Assembly (NCBI RefSeq): GCF_024494685.1 | Contig: NZ_JANHDM010000003.1 | Span: forward strand, 186,001-250,000 | From: Halorubrum rubrum | Lineage (GTDB): Archaea; Halobacteriota; Halobacteria; Halobacteriales; Haloferacaceae | Reading direction: 5' to 3' | Length of the DNA stretch: 64,000 nucleotides | Shown here: positions 26,452 through 34,959 of the stretch, one piece after another | How positions within the stretch are numbered: the first letter of the stretch is position 1 | Layout: the number at the start of each line of letters is the position of its first letter | The notes under the pieces: generated by a model | Databases searched by the model: none | What the model was told of the DNA's origin: nothing | What the model saw: only the letters and a program-made list of their open reading frames with translations | Program-made: the position numbers and the translations under genes

Positions 26452-27756
26452 TCAGTACGGCCAGTCGCCGATGATCTTCATGCCCTCGGCGAGGTCCTCC
26501 TCCTCCAGTTGGGCGGCGATCGCTTCGGGCTCGCGCCGGTCGATCTCGGTGTCGTCGTCGGCCAGGTCGACGACGAGCTCCGTCAGCAGGATCGCCTGCT
26601 CGCGCAGGTTCCGGACCTCCAGCTTGTCGAGCGTGTCGGCGAATGTGTGACCCCAGCCGCGGCCCTCGTCGCCGGTCTCGCTCATCACGTGGTAGCCGGG
26701 AACGCCCCACTGGACGTACGGCCAGTGATCGCTGTGTGGGCCCAACCGCGGGACGGTGCCCGCGGGGTGGTCGAAGCGGTCGGCGACGGCCTCCGCGGCG
26801 TCGTCGAGGTCGTCGAAGCCGTGCGTGTAGAACTTCAGCGTCCGGCCGCGACCCACGCCGTCGTTGTTCACGATCGCCTTGACCGCGTCGTGGTCGCGCT
26901 CGGCCGCGTCGTGGCTCGATCCCACCAGCCCGACCTCCTCCGCGCCGTACACGAGACAGTGGACCCGCGTGTCGAGCTCCGCCTCGCGCGCGGCGAGCGC
27001 CTTCGCGACCTCGAGAACGATCGCCGTCCCCGCGCCGTTGTCGCCCGCGCCCTCGGCGATGTCGTGGGCGTCGACGTGGCTCGTCAGAAGGACGGCCTCC
27101 TCGGTGTCGGGACCGAGGTCGGCGTGGACGTTGTGGCTGGTCGCGTCGCCGGCGTCCGCGTCGACCTCGACGGTCACCTCCGCTCCCTCGAATCGTCGGG
27201 AAAGCCGGGAGCCGACCTCCTTGGAGACGCCCACGGCGGGGACGTCGCCGATCGGAGCCTCCGCGGTCCCGACGCTTCCGGTGGGTGGGAGACACCCCTC
27301 GACGTGGTTCCGGAAGACGAACGCAGCCGCGCCCCCCTCGACGGCGTAGTAGTACTTCTCCCGCCGGTGGATGAACCGGTCGTAGTAGTCGGGGACGTTC
27401 GAGGCGGCCATCACGACCTTCCCCTCGATCGCCTCGCGCTCGAAGTCCTCCGGGAGGCCGTAGCCCAGGTCGACCAGTTCGCCCGTGACTTCTCCGGACG
27501 GACTTCGCGGCAGCGCGATGCTGTCCTGTGTCGTGTCGCCGGCGTGAACCGCCGACGATCCGCGCGTCCACCCTTGGATGTCGAACGACTCCAGTCGTGC
27601 GTCCCGCGCGCCCACCGACTCGAGCGCGTCGCGCGTGCGCTCCGCGGCGCGGCGTTCGCCGTCGCTGCCGGCCATCCGGTTTCCGATGTCGACGAGCGTC
27701 TCGAGGTGATCCCATCCCGCGTCGCTTGCGAACGTCTCGCCGATCCACGTTGTCAT
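26452..27756 (-). CDS. M28-family zinc metallopeptidase
   Basis: This 434-residue aminopeptidase/carboxypeptidase-like protein has a PA-type domain inserted between about 75 and 185, then the M28 core. Predicted zinc ligands are in TSHVDAHD (His227, Asp229) and EGAGDNGAG (Asp239). YGAEEVGLVGS carries Glu273/Glu274, general base and ligand. A distal GPHSDHWPYVQWG supplies the last His. No signal peptide is visible, so it appears cytoplasmic. It is divergent from the NAD-kinase-like gene. Confidence 0.9.
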   Translation of the reverse strand: MTTWIGETFASDAGWDHLETLVDIGNRMAGSDGERRAAERTRDALESVGARDARLESFDIQGWTRGSSAVHAGDTTQDSIALPRSPSGEVTGELVDLGYGLPEDFEREAIEGKVVMAASNVPDYYDRFIHRREKYYYAVEGGAAAFVFRNHVEGCLPPTGSVGTAEAPIGDVPAVGVSKEVGSRLSRRFEGAEVTVEVDADAGDATSHNVHADLGPDTEEAVLLTSHVDAHDIAEGAGDNGAGTAIVLEVAKALAAREAELDTRVHCLVYGAEEVGLVGSSHDAAERDHDAVKAIVNNDGVGRGRTLKFYTHGFDDLDDAAEAVADRFDHPAGTVPRLGPHSDHWPYVQWGVPGYHVMSETGDEGRGWGHTFADTLDKLEVRNLREQAILLTELVVDLADDDTEIDRREPEAIAAQLEEEDLAEGMKIIGDWPY

Positions 27757-27892
27757 GGCTCACCGATGTGAGCGCCGCCGCTTGAGGGTTCGGGAAGCGG
27801 AGAACCCGCTCGATACGCCGACGTCCGACGGCGGTCCGGCGGCGCCGATCGGAACCGGGGGTTTTTCTATCGTGCCGGCGGACCCCTCGCGT

Positions 27893-28705
27893 ATGGGAGA
27901 TCCGGTGTCCCGCGTCGCCGTCGTCGGCGTGGACGAGTCCGTCGCCGACCGCGTGGAGCGTGCCGTCCGCGCGGCCGGCGGCCGGACCGTCGAGCCCGCC
28001 GCCGCCGACGCGGTCGTCGCCGTGGGCGACGAGGCGATCCGGGACGCCCTCCTCGCTTCCGCGCCGCCGGACCGCCGCGTCCTCTCGCCCTCGTCCCGCG
28101 TCGACTCCCCGCCGCAGGACCGCGTCGACGCGCCCGTCCTCCCCGTCCTCGAGGGACGGCACGGGGTCGATCCGTCGGCCATCCGAGACGCGGTCCGCGA
28201 GCTCCTCGACGGGGACGCCCGACGCGTCGAACAGCCCGTCCTCGCCGTCGAGATCGATGGGGAGACGGTTCACCGGTCCGCCTTCGACGTCGGGTTCGTC
28301 ACCGACGAGCCGGCGCGTATCTCGGAGTACGCGGTCGACCTCGCGGACGACCGCGAAGTGGCGTTCCGCGCCGACGGTGTCGTCGTCGCGACGCCGCTCG
28401 GGAGTGACGGTTACGCCAACGCCGCCGGCGGGCCGTTGCTCGAATCCGGGGGCGGGATCGCGGTCGTCCCGATCGCGCCGTTCACGACCCGGAGCGACAC
28501 GTGGGTCGTTCGAGAGGGCGTGACGGTCTCCATCCGCCGCGACGCCGAGACGGTCTCGATCGTCGTCGACGGCGAGCGCCGGGGGGTCGTGACGCCCGGA
28601 CGGCCGGTTCGAATCGAGGTCGTCGACCGGGTCGAGACGCTGCAGCTTCCCCGTCGATCCCGGTCGAAACCGAGCGCTGATCGGAAAGGTTCTAATAACT
28701 CGTGA
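27893..28705 (+). CDS. NAD kinase-like protein with altered catalytic motifs
   Basis: The 270-residue protein has the ATP-NAD kinase fold signature in VVVATPLGSDGYANAAGGPL, equivalent to TPTGSTAYslSaGGP. The GGDGT motif is degenerate (AVGDEAI, Asp46 retained), and the conserved Asn-Glu/Asp of the NAD site is replaced in SAFDVGFVTDEP. This suggests a paralog with changed activity rather than a plain NADK. ATG 27893 is 27 bp after a TATA-like tttttctat (27862-27870), so the upstream in-frame start at 27755 is rejected. Confidence 0.75.
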   Translation: MGDPVSRVAVVGVDESVADRVERAVRAAGGRTVEPAAADAVVAVGDEAIRDALLASAPPDRRVLSPSSRVDSPPQDRVDAPVLPVLEGRHGVDPSAIRDAVRELLDGDARRVEQPVLAVEIDGETVHRSAFDVGFVTDEPARISEYAVDLADDREVAFRADGVVVATPLGSDGYANAAGGPLLESGGGIAVVPIAPFTTRSDTWVVREGVTVSIRRDAETVSIVVDGERRGVVTPGRPVRIEVVDRVETLQLPRRSRSKPSADRKGSNNS

Positions 28706-28719
28706 ACGGAGGGATCGGT

Positions 28720-29163
28720 ATGGATCCACTGCAGTTCCTCGTTCCGTTCGGCTGGCTGTCGGCCGTCGGTCCGGCGTTGCCGTACGCGATCCTCGTGATG
28801 GCGCTCGCGAACATGGCGACTCGGCACCTCGCACACGGACGGCACGTGGAGCAGGCGGAGGAGGGAGACGCGGTCGAACAGTACGGCCCGCACGTGTTCA
28901 CGAACTTCGGACTCGCCCTGTTGAGCTTCCTGTTCGCGGTCCACGCGCCGACAAGCGGGACCATCCTCACGTTCCTGGTCGTGACGATGATCATCGCGGA
29001 CCTCTTCGAGTTCGAGGCCCGCAACGTCGAGGCCCGCAACGACATGACCGTCGAAGCCCCGAAAAGCGCCATCGTCACGTCGGGGCTCGTCCTGTTGTAC
29101 GCGTCGTACTACTCGCTGTTCTTCCTCGTCGAGGGGTTCTGGAACCAGGCGATCGTCGCCTGA
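28720..29163 (+). CDS. Haloarchaeal membrane protein (DUF7313-like)
   Basis: This 147-residue integral membrane protein has about four helices. It begins MDPLQFLVPFGWLSAVGPAL and has a hydrophilic loop GRHVEQAEEGDAVEQYG between helices 1 and 2. There is no known function. A TATA-like ctaataa (28692-28698) lies within the end of the kinase-like gene, centred 25 bp before the ATG, which supports this start. In haloarchaea such a protein is often found near the cytochrome bc-type cluster; here the cluster starts 585 bp away on the opposite strand. Confidence 0.72.
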   Translation: MDPLQFLVPFGWLSAVGPALPYAILVMALANMATRHLAHGRHVEQAEEGDAVEQYGPHVFTNFGLALLSFLFAVHAPTSGTILTFLVVTMIIADLFEFEARNVEARNDMTVEAPKSAIVTSGLVLLYASYYSLFFLVEGFWNQAIVA

Positions 29164-29747
29164 GCGAGCGGCCCCTTTTCACCGCCGTCGTCCTCGAAGC
29201 GGTTTATCGCGCAGCGTCGAACCGACGGCCATACGACGCCGAGTCGGAACGAGTCTGTACGCCGGACTCCGCTTCCTCGTTCTCGAACGACGCCGCTCGC
29301 GGACGCTCTCTACAGGTGACGTGACGAGCGATCGCTTGGACGGTGGCGCGCCGGTGACGAGGGTGAGGGGTGGGGCGCGGAGCGGTCGCGGTCGGATGAG
29401 ACTCAACGGGGCAGTCATCGGCGGCGTTGCCGCCGGCTGCCAGAGGCGCAGGAGTCGTCACGGCTGGGCCTTTGGCGGTAGTCACCGCGCTGGCAACTGC
29501 GTACAGCCGAGCGGCTGGGGCTTTGGACGTGTTTTCCCCGGCAAGAACCACTCCTCGGTCACACCGATCGCCGTCGAAACGACCGTGCCACTTGTCCTCA
29601 AAACGTAACGGCCGTTTCGGACGAGAACAGCCTCAAAGGGACGCCTTCGACGGAGCCGTCGTCGTCCGATCCGCGAATCACACCGACCGGCGTTCACGCG
29701 GGGGGTCGTCGGGACGACGGTTCATTCGCTCGGTTCGCTCGACCCGC
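29164..29747. other. 584-bp convergent intergenic region with repeat-element remnants
   Basis: This stretch lies between converging genes and has no convincing gene. Codon use and frames are poor. Within it, 29321-29530 shows modules shared with the 47.6-48.0 kb element, including GGCTGGGGCTTTGG and gtcaccgcgc. The rest (29164-29320 and 29531-29747) shows nothing I can name. Confidence 0.6.
29321..29530. repeat. Degenerate copy of a non-coding repeat family
   Basis: Two tandem versions of the motif GGCTGGGGCTTTGG occur, 29462-29475 (one mismatch) and 29513-29526, 51 bp apart. The first is followed by gtcaccgcgctggcaac as in the 47.9 kb copy (gtcaccgcgccagcaac). Upstream modules agcgatcgc, ggtggcgcgcc and actcaa-ggggcag occur in the same order in both places. 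Confidence 0.65.
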
Positions 29748-30020
29748 TCAGTTCGCGGCGTCGTCGCCGATGCTGCCCCGAAGCTCCCGGCTGATCGGGA
29801 TGAGTATCCAGAAGGTGATCGGGCCGAGGATCATCAACCAGTAGAGCACGTCGCCGACGAGTACCGCGGTCTCGCCGTACACCGTGCTGACGCCCTCCGG
29901 CGCGTTCACCAGCTGAACGACCTCGTAGTACGAGGGGGTCCGGTACCACGCGCCGAAGGTGATCCAGCCGAGACCCCCGACGGCGAACAGGACCAGCCCT
30001 TTCATGAACTCGTCTGCCAT
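29748..30020 (-). CDS. Small membrane protein of cytochrome bc-type cluster
   Basis: This 90-residue protein has two hydrophobic helices (about 8-24 and 54-74) and a short hydrophilic loop. It matches the small DUF7314-like proteins that accompany haloarchaeal cytochrome b genes, but has no identified cofactor ligand. It is the last gene of the same-strand run: cytochrome b proteins and halocyanin upstream. It probably encodes an accessory subunit. Confidence 0.7.
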   Translation of the reverse strand: MADEFMKGLVLFAVGGLGWITFGAWYRTPSYYEVVQLVNAPEGVSTVYGETAVLVGDVLYWLMILGPITFWILIPISRELRGSIGDDAAN

Positions 30021-30024
30021 TGTA

Positions 30025-30483
30025 TCACCCTTCGTTGGAGTCCTCTTGAGGCTTTCCCATTCCCTGAGCGCGGAACCGCGTCCCGAGGACGTACACCGCC
30101 GTTCCGAGCAGTATGGAGCCGACGCCGGCGATGGCGAGAAGCGCCGTCAGCGTGTCGGCCGCGAGCCCGATCCCGACGCTATCGAGCGCGAAGACGATGA
30201 GTCGGCGCACGACGCTCACCTGAAGCGTCGCGGCGTCGACGAGGACGAACCCAACGAGATACGTCACCACGGCCGCCAGCGTCGAGAGCGCGGTGACGGT
30301 CTTGTACAGTCGGAGCGGGACGACCACCTCGCGACCGTTCGGCCCGATCCGCGGCCCGACCGGCTCGTTTCGCGGGTCCGCCTCGTCGTCGACGGCGATC
30401 GGATCGCCGGTGTCGTCGACCGCCTGGTACTCCTCGTGATCGTTCGGGTCGTCACGGTCGACGGTATCGTCGGTGTCGGGCAT
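30025..30483 (-). CDS. Membrane protein of cytochrome bc-type cluster
   Basis: This 152-residue protein has an acidic N-terminal tail (1-50) and three probable membrane helices (about 62-82, 92-112, 114-133). It resembles the DUF7315-like proteins found with haloarchaeal cytochrome b. No cofactor ligand is seen. It lies 4 bp before the following gene and 36 bp after the cytochrome b C-terminal subunit gene. Confidence 0.7.
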   Translation of the reverse strand: MPDTDDTVDRDDPNDHEEYQAVDDTGDPIAVDDEADPRNEPVGPRIGPNGREVVVPLRLYKTVTALSTLAAVVTYLVGFVLVDAATLQVSVVRRLIVFALDSVGIGLAADTLTALLAIAGVGSILLGTAVYVLGTRFRAQGMGKPQEDSNEG

Positions 30484-30519
30484 GGAAACGAAAACGGGAA
30501 CGATGGGGGTCTTCGACCG

Positions 30520-31308
30520 TTACTTCGGCGGGCGGAGCATGTAGTACCGACGGTTGAGGTCGTACATGTACCCCTCCCGCATCGTCTTCAGGACGGCGTA
30601 GGTGATGATCCCGCAGAGCACCGGCAGCAGGAACGTCAGCGTGATGAGCAGGTCGAGCCCGAACGGGAAGAAGTTCTGGATGGCGAGCGCGGCGAGCGTA
30701 AGCGACAGCACGACGCCGGTCATGCCGACGGCCGCCCAGAACGGCTCCTCGACCGGCCGCCGGGCGCTTCCCTTGTTGAGGAACGGCACGAGCGCGATGG
30801 CCCCGAAGACGATGCCGTGCGCGATGATCCCGAGGAACTCGTTGCCGAGCAGGATCTTCCCGTCGAGCACCGCGAGCTCGGGGTTGAGCGGGTTGAGCTT
30901 CAACAGCCCGAACGACCAGTAGAGGTACCAGTCCGGGAGGATGATCGCCGGCGTCGAACCGGGGTTGGCCGGGTGACCGAAGTGCGGCGGCATCAGCGCC
31001 GCGATGAAGATCAACATCCCGACGAAGAAGCTCGTGATCGCGAGGTTACGGATCGTCTCGTGAGGCCACGCAGGGAAGCCGAGCACGTCGCGTTCGACGT
31101 ACGTCGACTCCGCGCGCAGGTCCTCGTCCTCGCGACGCGAGCGTTCGAAGTACTGATAAGTGAGCTGGGCGAGCCCCTGGGAGTGCTCCTTGCGCTCGCT
31201 CCACGTCGGGGTCTCGTCGTCCGGCGGCACCGTCGCCGGCGGGCCGCCGTCGGCGCGCGCTTCCTCGTCGGTTCCGCCGTCCGTCATGGGTTCGTTGTCG
31301 TCGGTCAT
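30520..31308 (-). CDS. petD: Cytochrome b C-terminal subunit (subunit IV-like)
   Basis: This 262-residue membrane protein matches the C-terminal domain of cytochrome b (PetD/subunit IV). The conserved WPHETIRNLAI precedes the first helix. The quinol-oxidation motif PDWY is at 125-128, the PDWY variant of the mitochondrial PEWY, as in Gram-positive and haloarchaeal complexes. An acidic cytoplasmic N-terminal extension of about 70 residues is halophile-like. The start is 4 bp after the cytochrome b N-terminal gene, so the two are co-translated parts of one split cytochrome b. Confidence 0.9.
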   Translation of the reverse strand: MTDDNEPMTDGGTDEEARADGGPPATVPPDDETPTWSERKEHSQGLAQLTYQYFERSRREDEDLRAESTYVERDVLGFPAWPHETIRNLAITSFFVGMLIFIAALMPPHFGHPANPGSTPAIILPDWYLYWSFGLLKLNPLNPELAVLDGKILLGNEFLGIIAHGIVFGAIALVPFLNKGSARRPVEEPFWAAVGMTGVVLSLTLAALAIQNFFPFGLDLLITLTFLLPVLCGIITYAVLKTMREGYMYDLNRRYYMLRPPK

Positions 31309-31312
31309 TGGC

Positions 31313-32122
31313 TTAGTGCGGCTCCGCGATCCCCTGCACCCAGACGATGCCGACGTGGAGCGCGATGAGCGACGTCACCACGAACGGCAACACGAAGACG
31401 TGCAGGATGTACATTCTCACGAGCGTCGCCTGTCCGAGCGTGAACCCGCCGAACAGGAGCTGTGCCGCCCACTCCCCGACGATGGGGGTCGCGAGCGCCA
31501 TCTCGACGCCGATCTGTGCCGCCCAGAAGGACAGCTGCTTCCACGGGAGGACGTACCCGGAGAACCCGAAAAAGAGGGTCAATCCGATCAGGACGACCCC
31601 GAGGATCCAGTTGACCTCGCGAGGCTCCTTGTACGCGCCGGTGAAGTAGACGCGCAGCATGTGGAGGAACACCGCCGCGACCATGAACTGGGCCGCCCAG
31701 CTGTGGATCGACCGAAGCATGAACCCGAACTGGACGTCCTTGAGGATCAGGACGACCGAGTCGTACGCCGCCGTCGGGTCGCCCTGCGCGGCCGCTCCCG
31801 CCGTCGACGGGGAGTAGTAGAAGCCCAACATCGCGCCCGAGACCGCCGCGACGAGGTAGGCGATGATGGAGAGGGACCCGAGCGAGTACAGCGGGTACCA
31901 GTACCAGAACTTGTTGTCGAGGTCGTACTGTTCGGTGTGACTCTTGGGCATCTGGAGGTTCGCGCGGTAGTACATCGTCTCCAACAGCTCGAGGTAGTCG
32001 ACGATGCGAAGCCGCTTGTCGACCCAGATGAGCGTGGTGAGGAACGCGGTCTCGATGGCCGTCAGATCCTGTTTCTTGAGCCACGCGTTGTGGTCCATCT
32101 CGTCGGTCTTTTTGAGGCTCAT
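31313..32122 (-). CDS. petB: Cytochrome b N-terminal subunit (cytochrome b6-like)
   Basis: This 269-residue protein holds the two haem b groups of the bc-type quinol oxidase. Ligand pairs are His140/His154 (RSIHSWAA...FLHMLR) and His241/His256 (ILHVF...ALHVG), with spacings of 14 and 15 as in cytochrome b6. GAYKEPREVNWILG and GYVLPWKQ are family-typical. It forms a split cytochrome b with the downstream gene. A helix-rich N-terminus of about 70 residues precedes the first transmembrane helix. Confidence 0.93.
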   Translation of the reverse strand: MSLKKTDEMDHNAWLKKQDLTAIETAFLTTLIWVDKRLRIVDYLELLETMYYRANLQMPKSHTEQYDLDNKFWYWYPLYSLGSLSIIAYLVAAVSGAMLGFYYSPSTAGAAAQGDPTAAYDSVVLILKDVQFGFMLRSIHSWAAQFMVAAVFLHMLRVYFTGAYKEPREVNWILGVVLIGLTLFFGFSGYVLPWKQLSFWAAQIGVEMALATPIVGEWAAQLLFGGFTLGQATLVRMYILHVFVLPFVVTSLIALHVGIVWVQGIAEPH

Positions 32123-32129
32123 TGGTTGA

Positions 32130-32519
32130 TCACTTCTTGTAGTACGGGTACACCGCCCGCTTGACGGTCTCCCAGGCGTCGCCGGTTTCCAGCTCCACGC
32201 CGTCCTTCTCCTCTTCGCGAACGTAGAGGTCCTCCCACTTCCGACGGCGTTTCTTGACGATCATCACGTCGGGGAGGAACTCCTTCCGGTACAACAGTAG
32301 AATGAACGCGAGATCCAAAAAGATCAGGGCCAACAGCGCGCCCATGAACATGTTTCCGGCCTCCGTCGACGCCCACGTGAACATGAGCCCGTAGACGAAG
32401 AGGAAGACGAACACGACCTCGATCACCGTGAGAAGAACGATGGCGATGGCGGCGGCGGTACTCTCTCTGGCGGGCTCGTACCGGTGGATGTCGCCGTACG
32501 AGGAGCCGCTCGAACTCAT
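32130..32519 (-). CDS. Membrane protein between halocyanin and cytochrome b
   Basis: The 129-residue product has two membrane helices (about 21-48 and 55-74), then a soluble C-terminal tail (KKRRRKWEDLYVREEEKDG). It is a DUF7318-like haloarchaeal protein with no cofactor motif. ATG 32519 overlaps the halocyanin stop (ATGA, 32516-32519), so it is translationally coupled. It is a candidate accessory subunit of the complex. Confidence 0.72.
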   Translation of the reverse strand: MSSSGSSYGDIHRYEPARESTAAAIAIVLLTVIEVVFVFLFVYGLMFTWASTEAGNMFMGALLALIFLDLAFILLLYRKEFLPDVMIVKKRRRKWEDLYVREEEKDGVELETGDAWETVKRAVYPYYKK

Positions 32520-33157
32520 CGGCTCCCCCCGTGCCCGGTGTGTGCGGACTCGCCGTACTTCAGCATGTAGAAGGTGAACACCATGGTAAGCACGATCCCG
32601 AGGCCCGCGGAGACGCCGACCCAGTGGGCGTGGATCGGCATGCCGACGTCGGCGATGTCCTCGGGCCAGCCGGTGTTCGCCCCGCCGGTCTCGACGGTTT
32701 CGACGTCCTCGCCGACGGCGATCCCGGCGTGCATGCCGACGGCGTCGTGAGGGACGCAGTGGTAGTGGGTGATGCCGGCGTCCTCCTCGGTGGTCTCGTA
32801 CTCGTAGGTCTCTCCCTCCTCGTCGACGGGATCCCCGCTGTCGAGGGAGGCCGGTCCGTCGACGGTGACGACGTTGTGAGCCCCACCGCTGCCGGACCAC
32901 TCCCAGGTGATCGTCGTTCCCGTGTCGACCCACGCGAGAGTGGGATCGAACGCCAGCCCGTCGCTACCGGCGCCGACCGTGATGGTCACCTCGCTTTCAC
33001 CCCGGAGGTCCTCGTAATTCCCCCCGTTTCCGTCGGCCGCGCCGCTCGGCCAGTCCGGTTGTACCTCCTGTGCGGCGGCCGTTCCGGTCACACCGGCCGA
33101 GGCCGCGGCCGCGGCGGTCGTGCCGCCGGCCGTTCGCACGAATTCCCGCCTTTTCAT
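32516..33157 (-). CDS. Membrane-anchored halocyanin (blue copper protein)
   Basis: This 213-residue protein begins with a Tat-type signal (MKRREFVRTAGG, twin Arg) and continues with a plastocyanin-like domain. Copper ligands are His94 (GGAHNVVT), Cys134, His137 and Met142 (HYHCVPHDAVGMH). A C-terminal transmembrane helix (about 180-199) anchors it to the membrane. It heads the cytochrome b cluster and would be the membrane electron acceptor or carrier next to the quinol-oxidising site. No Rieske centre (CxH/CxxH) is encoded nearby. Confidence 0.92.
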   Translation of the reverse strand: MKRREFVRTAGGTTAAAAASAGVTGTAAAQEVQPDWPSGAADGNGGNYEDLRGESEVTITVGAGSDGLAFDPTLAWVDTGTTITWEWSGSGGAHNVVTVDGPASLDSGDPVDEEGETYEYETTEEDAGITHYHCVPHDAVGMHAGIAVGEDVETVETGGANTGWPEDIADVGMPIHAHWVGVSAGLGIVLTMVFTFYMLKYGESAHTGHGGSR

Positions 33158-33254
33158 ACAGGTTCACTCAGGACGGGGTGCGCTTAAACCCACCGACTAT
33201 CGTCGATCGGTGGGCGGATAGTAAGAGGGGTTGAGACCCCCGAATTCGACCGTT

Positions 33255-34163
33255 TCACCGATCGTCGCTCTCCTCGTTTAGAGCCTCTCCCTCGACCGGG
33301 ACGAACTCCGGTCGCTCCTCGGCCTCCCGGAGCGCGCGCAGCCGGTCGCGGTACTCCTCCGAGCGGAACCGATCGGAGAGTCTCGCGTTGGCGACCATCG
33401 CGAACAGGAAGAGTCCCACGAGCAGGAACACGATCCCCATCGCGGGACCGACGATGCTCCCGAGGTCCATCACGAGCGACGCGACGAGGAGGGCGACGCC
33501 CGCGATCACCTGAACCGCCGCGACGATCTGGATGATCAGATTGCCGAACTCGCCGGAGCCCTCGGGAACCGTCTCGGGGTGCGGAAGCGACCAGTCCTCG
33601 GGCGGGTCGGCCACGTCGTACTCCTCCATCGCCGCGAGCGCGACGAGCGGCTCCACGTCCCGGAGCACCGTCCCCCGGCCGCTCACCTCTCCGCTCGGAC
33701 GGACGATCGCGTATCCCTCGTCGGAGTAGACGAGCACGCGCTCCTCGCCGTCCTCGCGGACGCGCTCTAAGAGCCCGAACACCTCTCGGCGGGCGATCCG
33801 TGACTTGAGTTCGTCCTCGACGCGATCGAGCAGACGCGGGCCGGTGATCCACGTGTCGGGATCGAAGGCGGCGTTCCACTCCTCGGCGCTCATCCGAGCC
33901 ATGTCCGCGGGCCCGAAGTCGTCGAAGTCGTACTCGGCGTCGACCCGCTCGCGGAGCTCGGCGAGGTCGCCGTCCGAATCGGACTCGCCGGCGGTGGGAG
34001 CGCCGGGGGCACCATCGCGACCGGACCCGCCATCGGCCCGATCCGCGGAGCCGTCGACGGCCGGATCGTCGACGCCCTCGCGCTCGTCCTCCCGGTCCGA
34101 CCCGCCCTCGACGGCCTCCCCGTCGGGACCGTCCGGCTCCGACTGCGTCGAGGTGTCCTCCAT
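33255..34163 (-). CDS. Acidic membrane protein upstream of halocyanin cluster
   Basis: This 302-residue protein has a long acidic disordered N-terminus (to about 75), a soluble conserved middle (DPDTWITGPRLLDRVEDELK and VYSDEGYAIVRPSGEVSGRG), and two adjacent C-terminal membrane helices (about 208-255). It is a DUF7319-like protein with no known function. It lies 97 bp upstream of the halocyanin gene on the same strand, with its own likely promoter. Confidence 0.72.
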   Translation of the reverse strand: MEDTSTQSEPDGPDGEAVEGGSDREDEREGVDDPAVDGSADRADGGSGRDGAPGAPTAGESDSDGDLAELRERVDAEYDFDDFGPADMARMSAEEWNAAFDPDTWITGPRLLDRVEDELKSRIARREVFGLLERVREDGEERVLVYSDEGYAIVRPSGEVSGRGTVLRDVEPLVALAAMEEYDVADPPEDWSLPHPETVPEGSGEFGNLIIQIVAAVQVIAGVALLVASLVMDLGSIVGPAMGIVFLLVGLFLFAMVANARLSDRFRSEEYRDRLRALREAEERPEFVPVEGEALNEESDDR

Positions 34164-34336
34164 CGCCCGGACGTACGCGCTCGGGAGGGTAACTCTTTTT
34201 CGTCCGATGGCGCTCCCCGAGAACGGTTCGTCGGGACTCGACGGCTCGATCGTGAACCGACGCGTGCCCGTGGATCGAACCGACGGTGCGTCCGCGGATC
34301 GGGGAGTTTTACGCGCCCGAGACCGAAGTCGGAGTC

Positions 34337-34819
34337 ATGGTCGACGAGTCGGTGATCGCGGCGGTGGCGGGGCTGTCCGTGACGGCGAGTCTCCCGTTCC
34401 TCCTGTACGGCGCGTGGATCATGATCGACACCGAAGTGGTGACGTGGAACGTGTTGACGCGCCACTTGCGATACATCCTCGTCGGCCTCCTGTTGACGAC
34501 CGTACCCGTCGTGACCTGGATGCTCCCGCGGATCCTCGGACAGCTGTCGGGCGGGGCGGTGGTCCACGCCTTCTTCGGGCTTCAGGCGTACGCGTTGTTG
34601 ACGTTCGCGCTCACCGGGATCGTCCGGATCTTCCAGGCCAAGCGGGACGCCGACGCCTACGAGGACCCCGACGTCGACATCGACGAGATCCACGAGGACA
34701 TGGGTCACTGGCGGAGCCGGCTCCGTGTCGGCGTCGCCGGGTTCATGATCCTCTGGCTCTGCGCGTGGCTCTCCGGGCTCTATCGGTTCTACAACCTCCA
34801 CCTCGCGCAGTTCCTGTAG
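34337..34819 (+). CDS. Membrane protein divergent from the bc-type cluster
   Basis: This 160-residue polytopic protein (about four helices) starts MVDESVIAAVAGLSVTASLP and contains a hydrophilic loop FQAKRDADAYEDPDVDIDEI. It is a DUF7321-like haloarchaeal protein. ATG 34337 is 27 bp after a TATA-like gttttac (34306-34312), so the earlier in-frame start at 34286 is disfavoured. It is divergent from the DUF7319-like gene, so it may share regulation with the bc-type cluster. Confidence 0.72.
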   Translation: MVDESVIAAVAGLSVTASLPFLLYGAWIMIDTEVVTWNVLTRHLRYILVGLLLTTVPVVTWMLPRILGQLSGGAVVHAFFGLQAYALLTFALTGIVRIFQAKRDADAYEDPDVDIDEIHEDMGHWRSRLRVGVAGFMILWLCAWLSGLYRFYNLHLAQFL

Positions 34820-34959
34820 TCGCTCGGGGCCGGTGCCGCGGGGCCGACCCCGAAGCGTCGGGCGAGCCGACGGACCGCGACCGACGGGACCGCCGAGGCT
34901 CCCGCGAACCGTGACCCGACCGACAGGTTCAATCCCGGTTTGTCCCTACAAGGGGTATC

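Noticed and set aside
25949-28834. A 961-codon open frame on the minus strand
   Set aside because: It covers the M28 peptidase in another frame and the NAD-kinase-like gene in antisense; no recognisable domain.
32130-33157. Rieske iron-sulphur protein in the cytochrome b cluster
   Set aside because: Searched all translated neighbours for the CxH and CxxH pair; only the halocyanin copper motif (Cys134, His137, Met142) was present.
34925-34945. A tRNA T-arm-like GGTTCAATCCC
   Set aside because: No acceptor stem, anticodon arm or D arm can be formed with the flanking sequence, which is the upstream region of the HAD gene.
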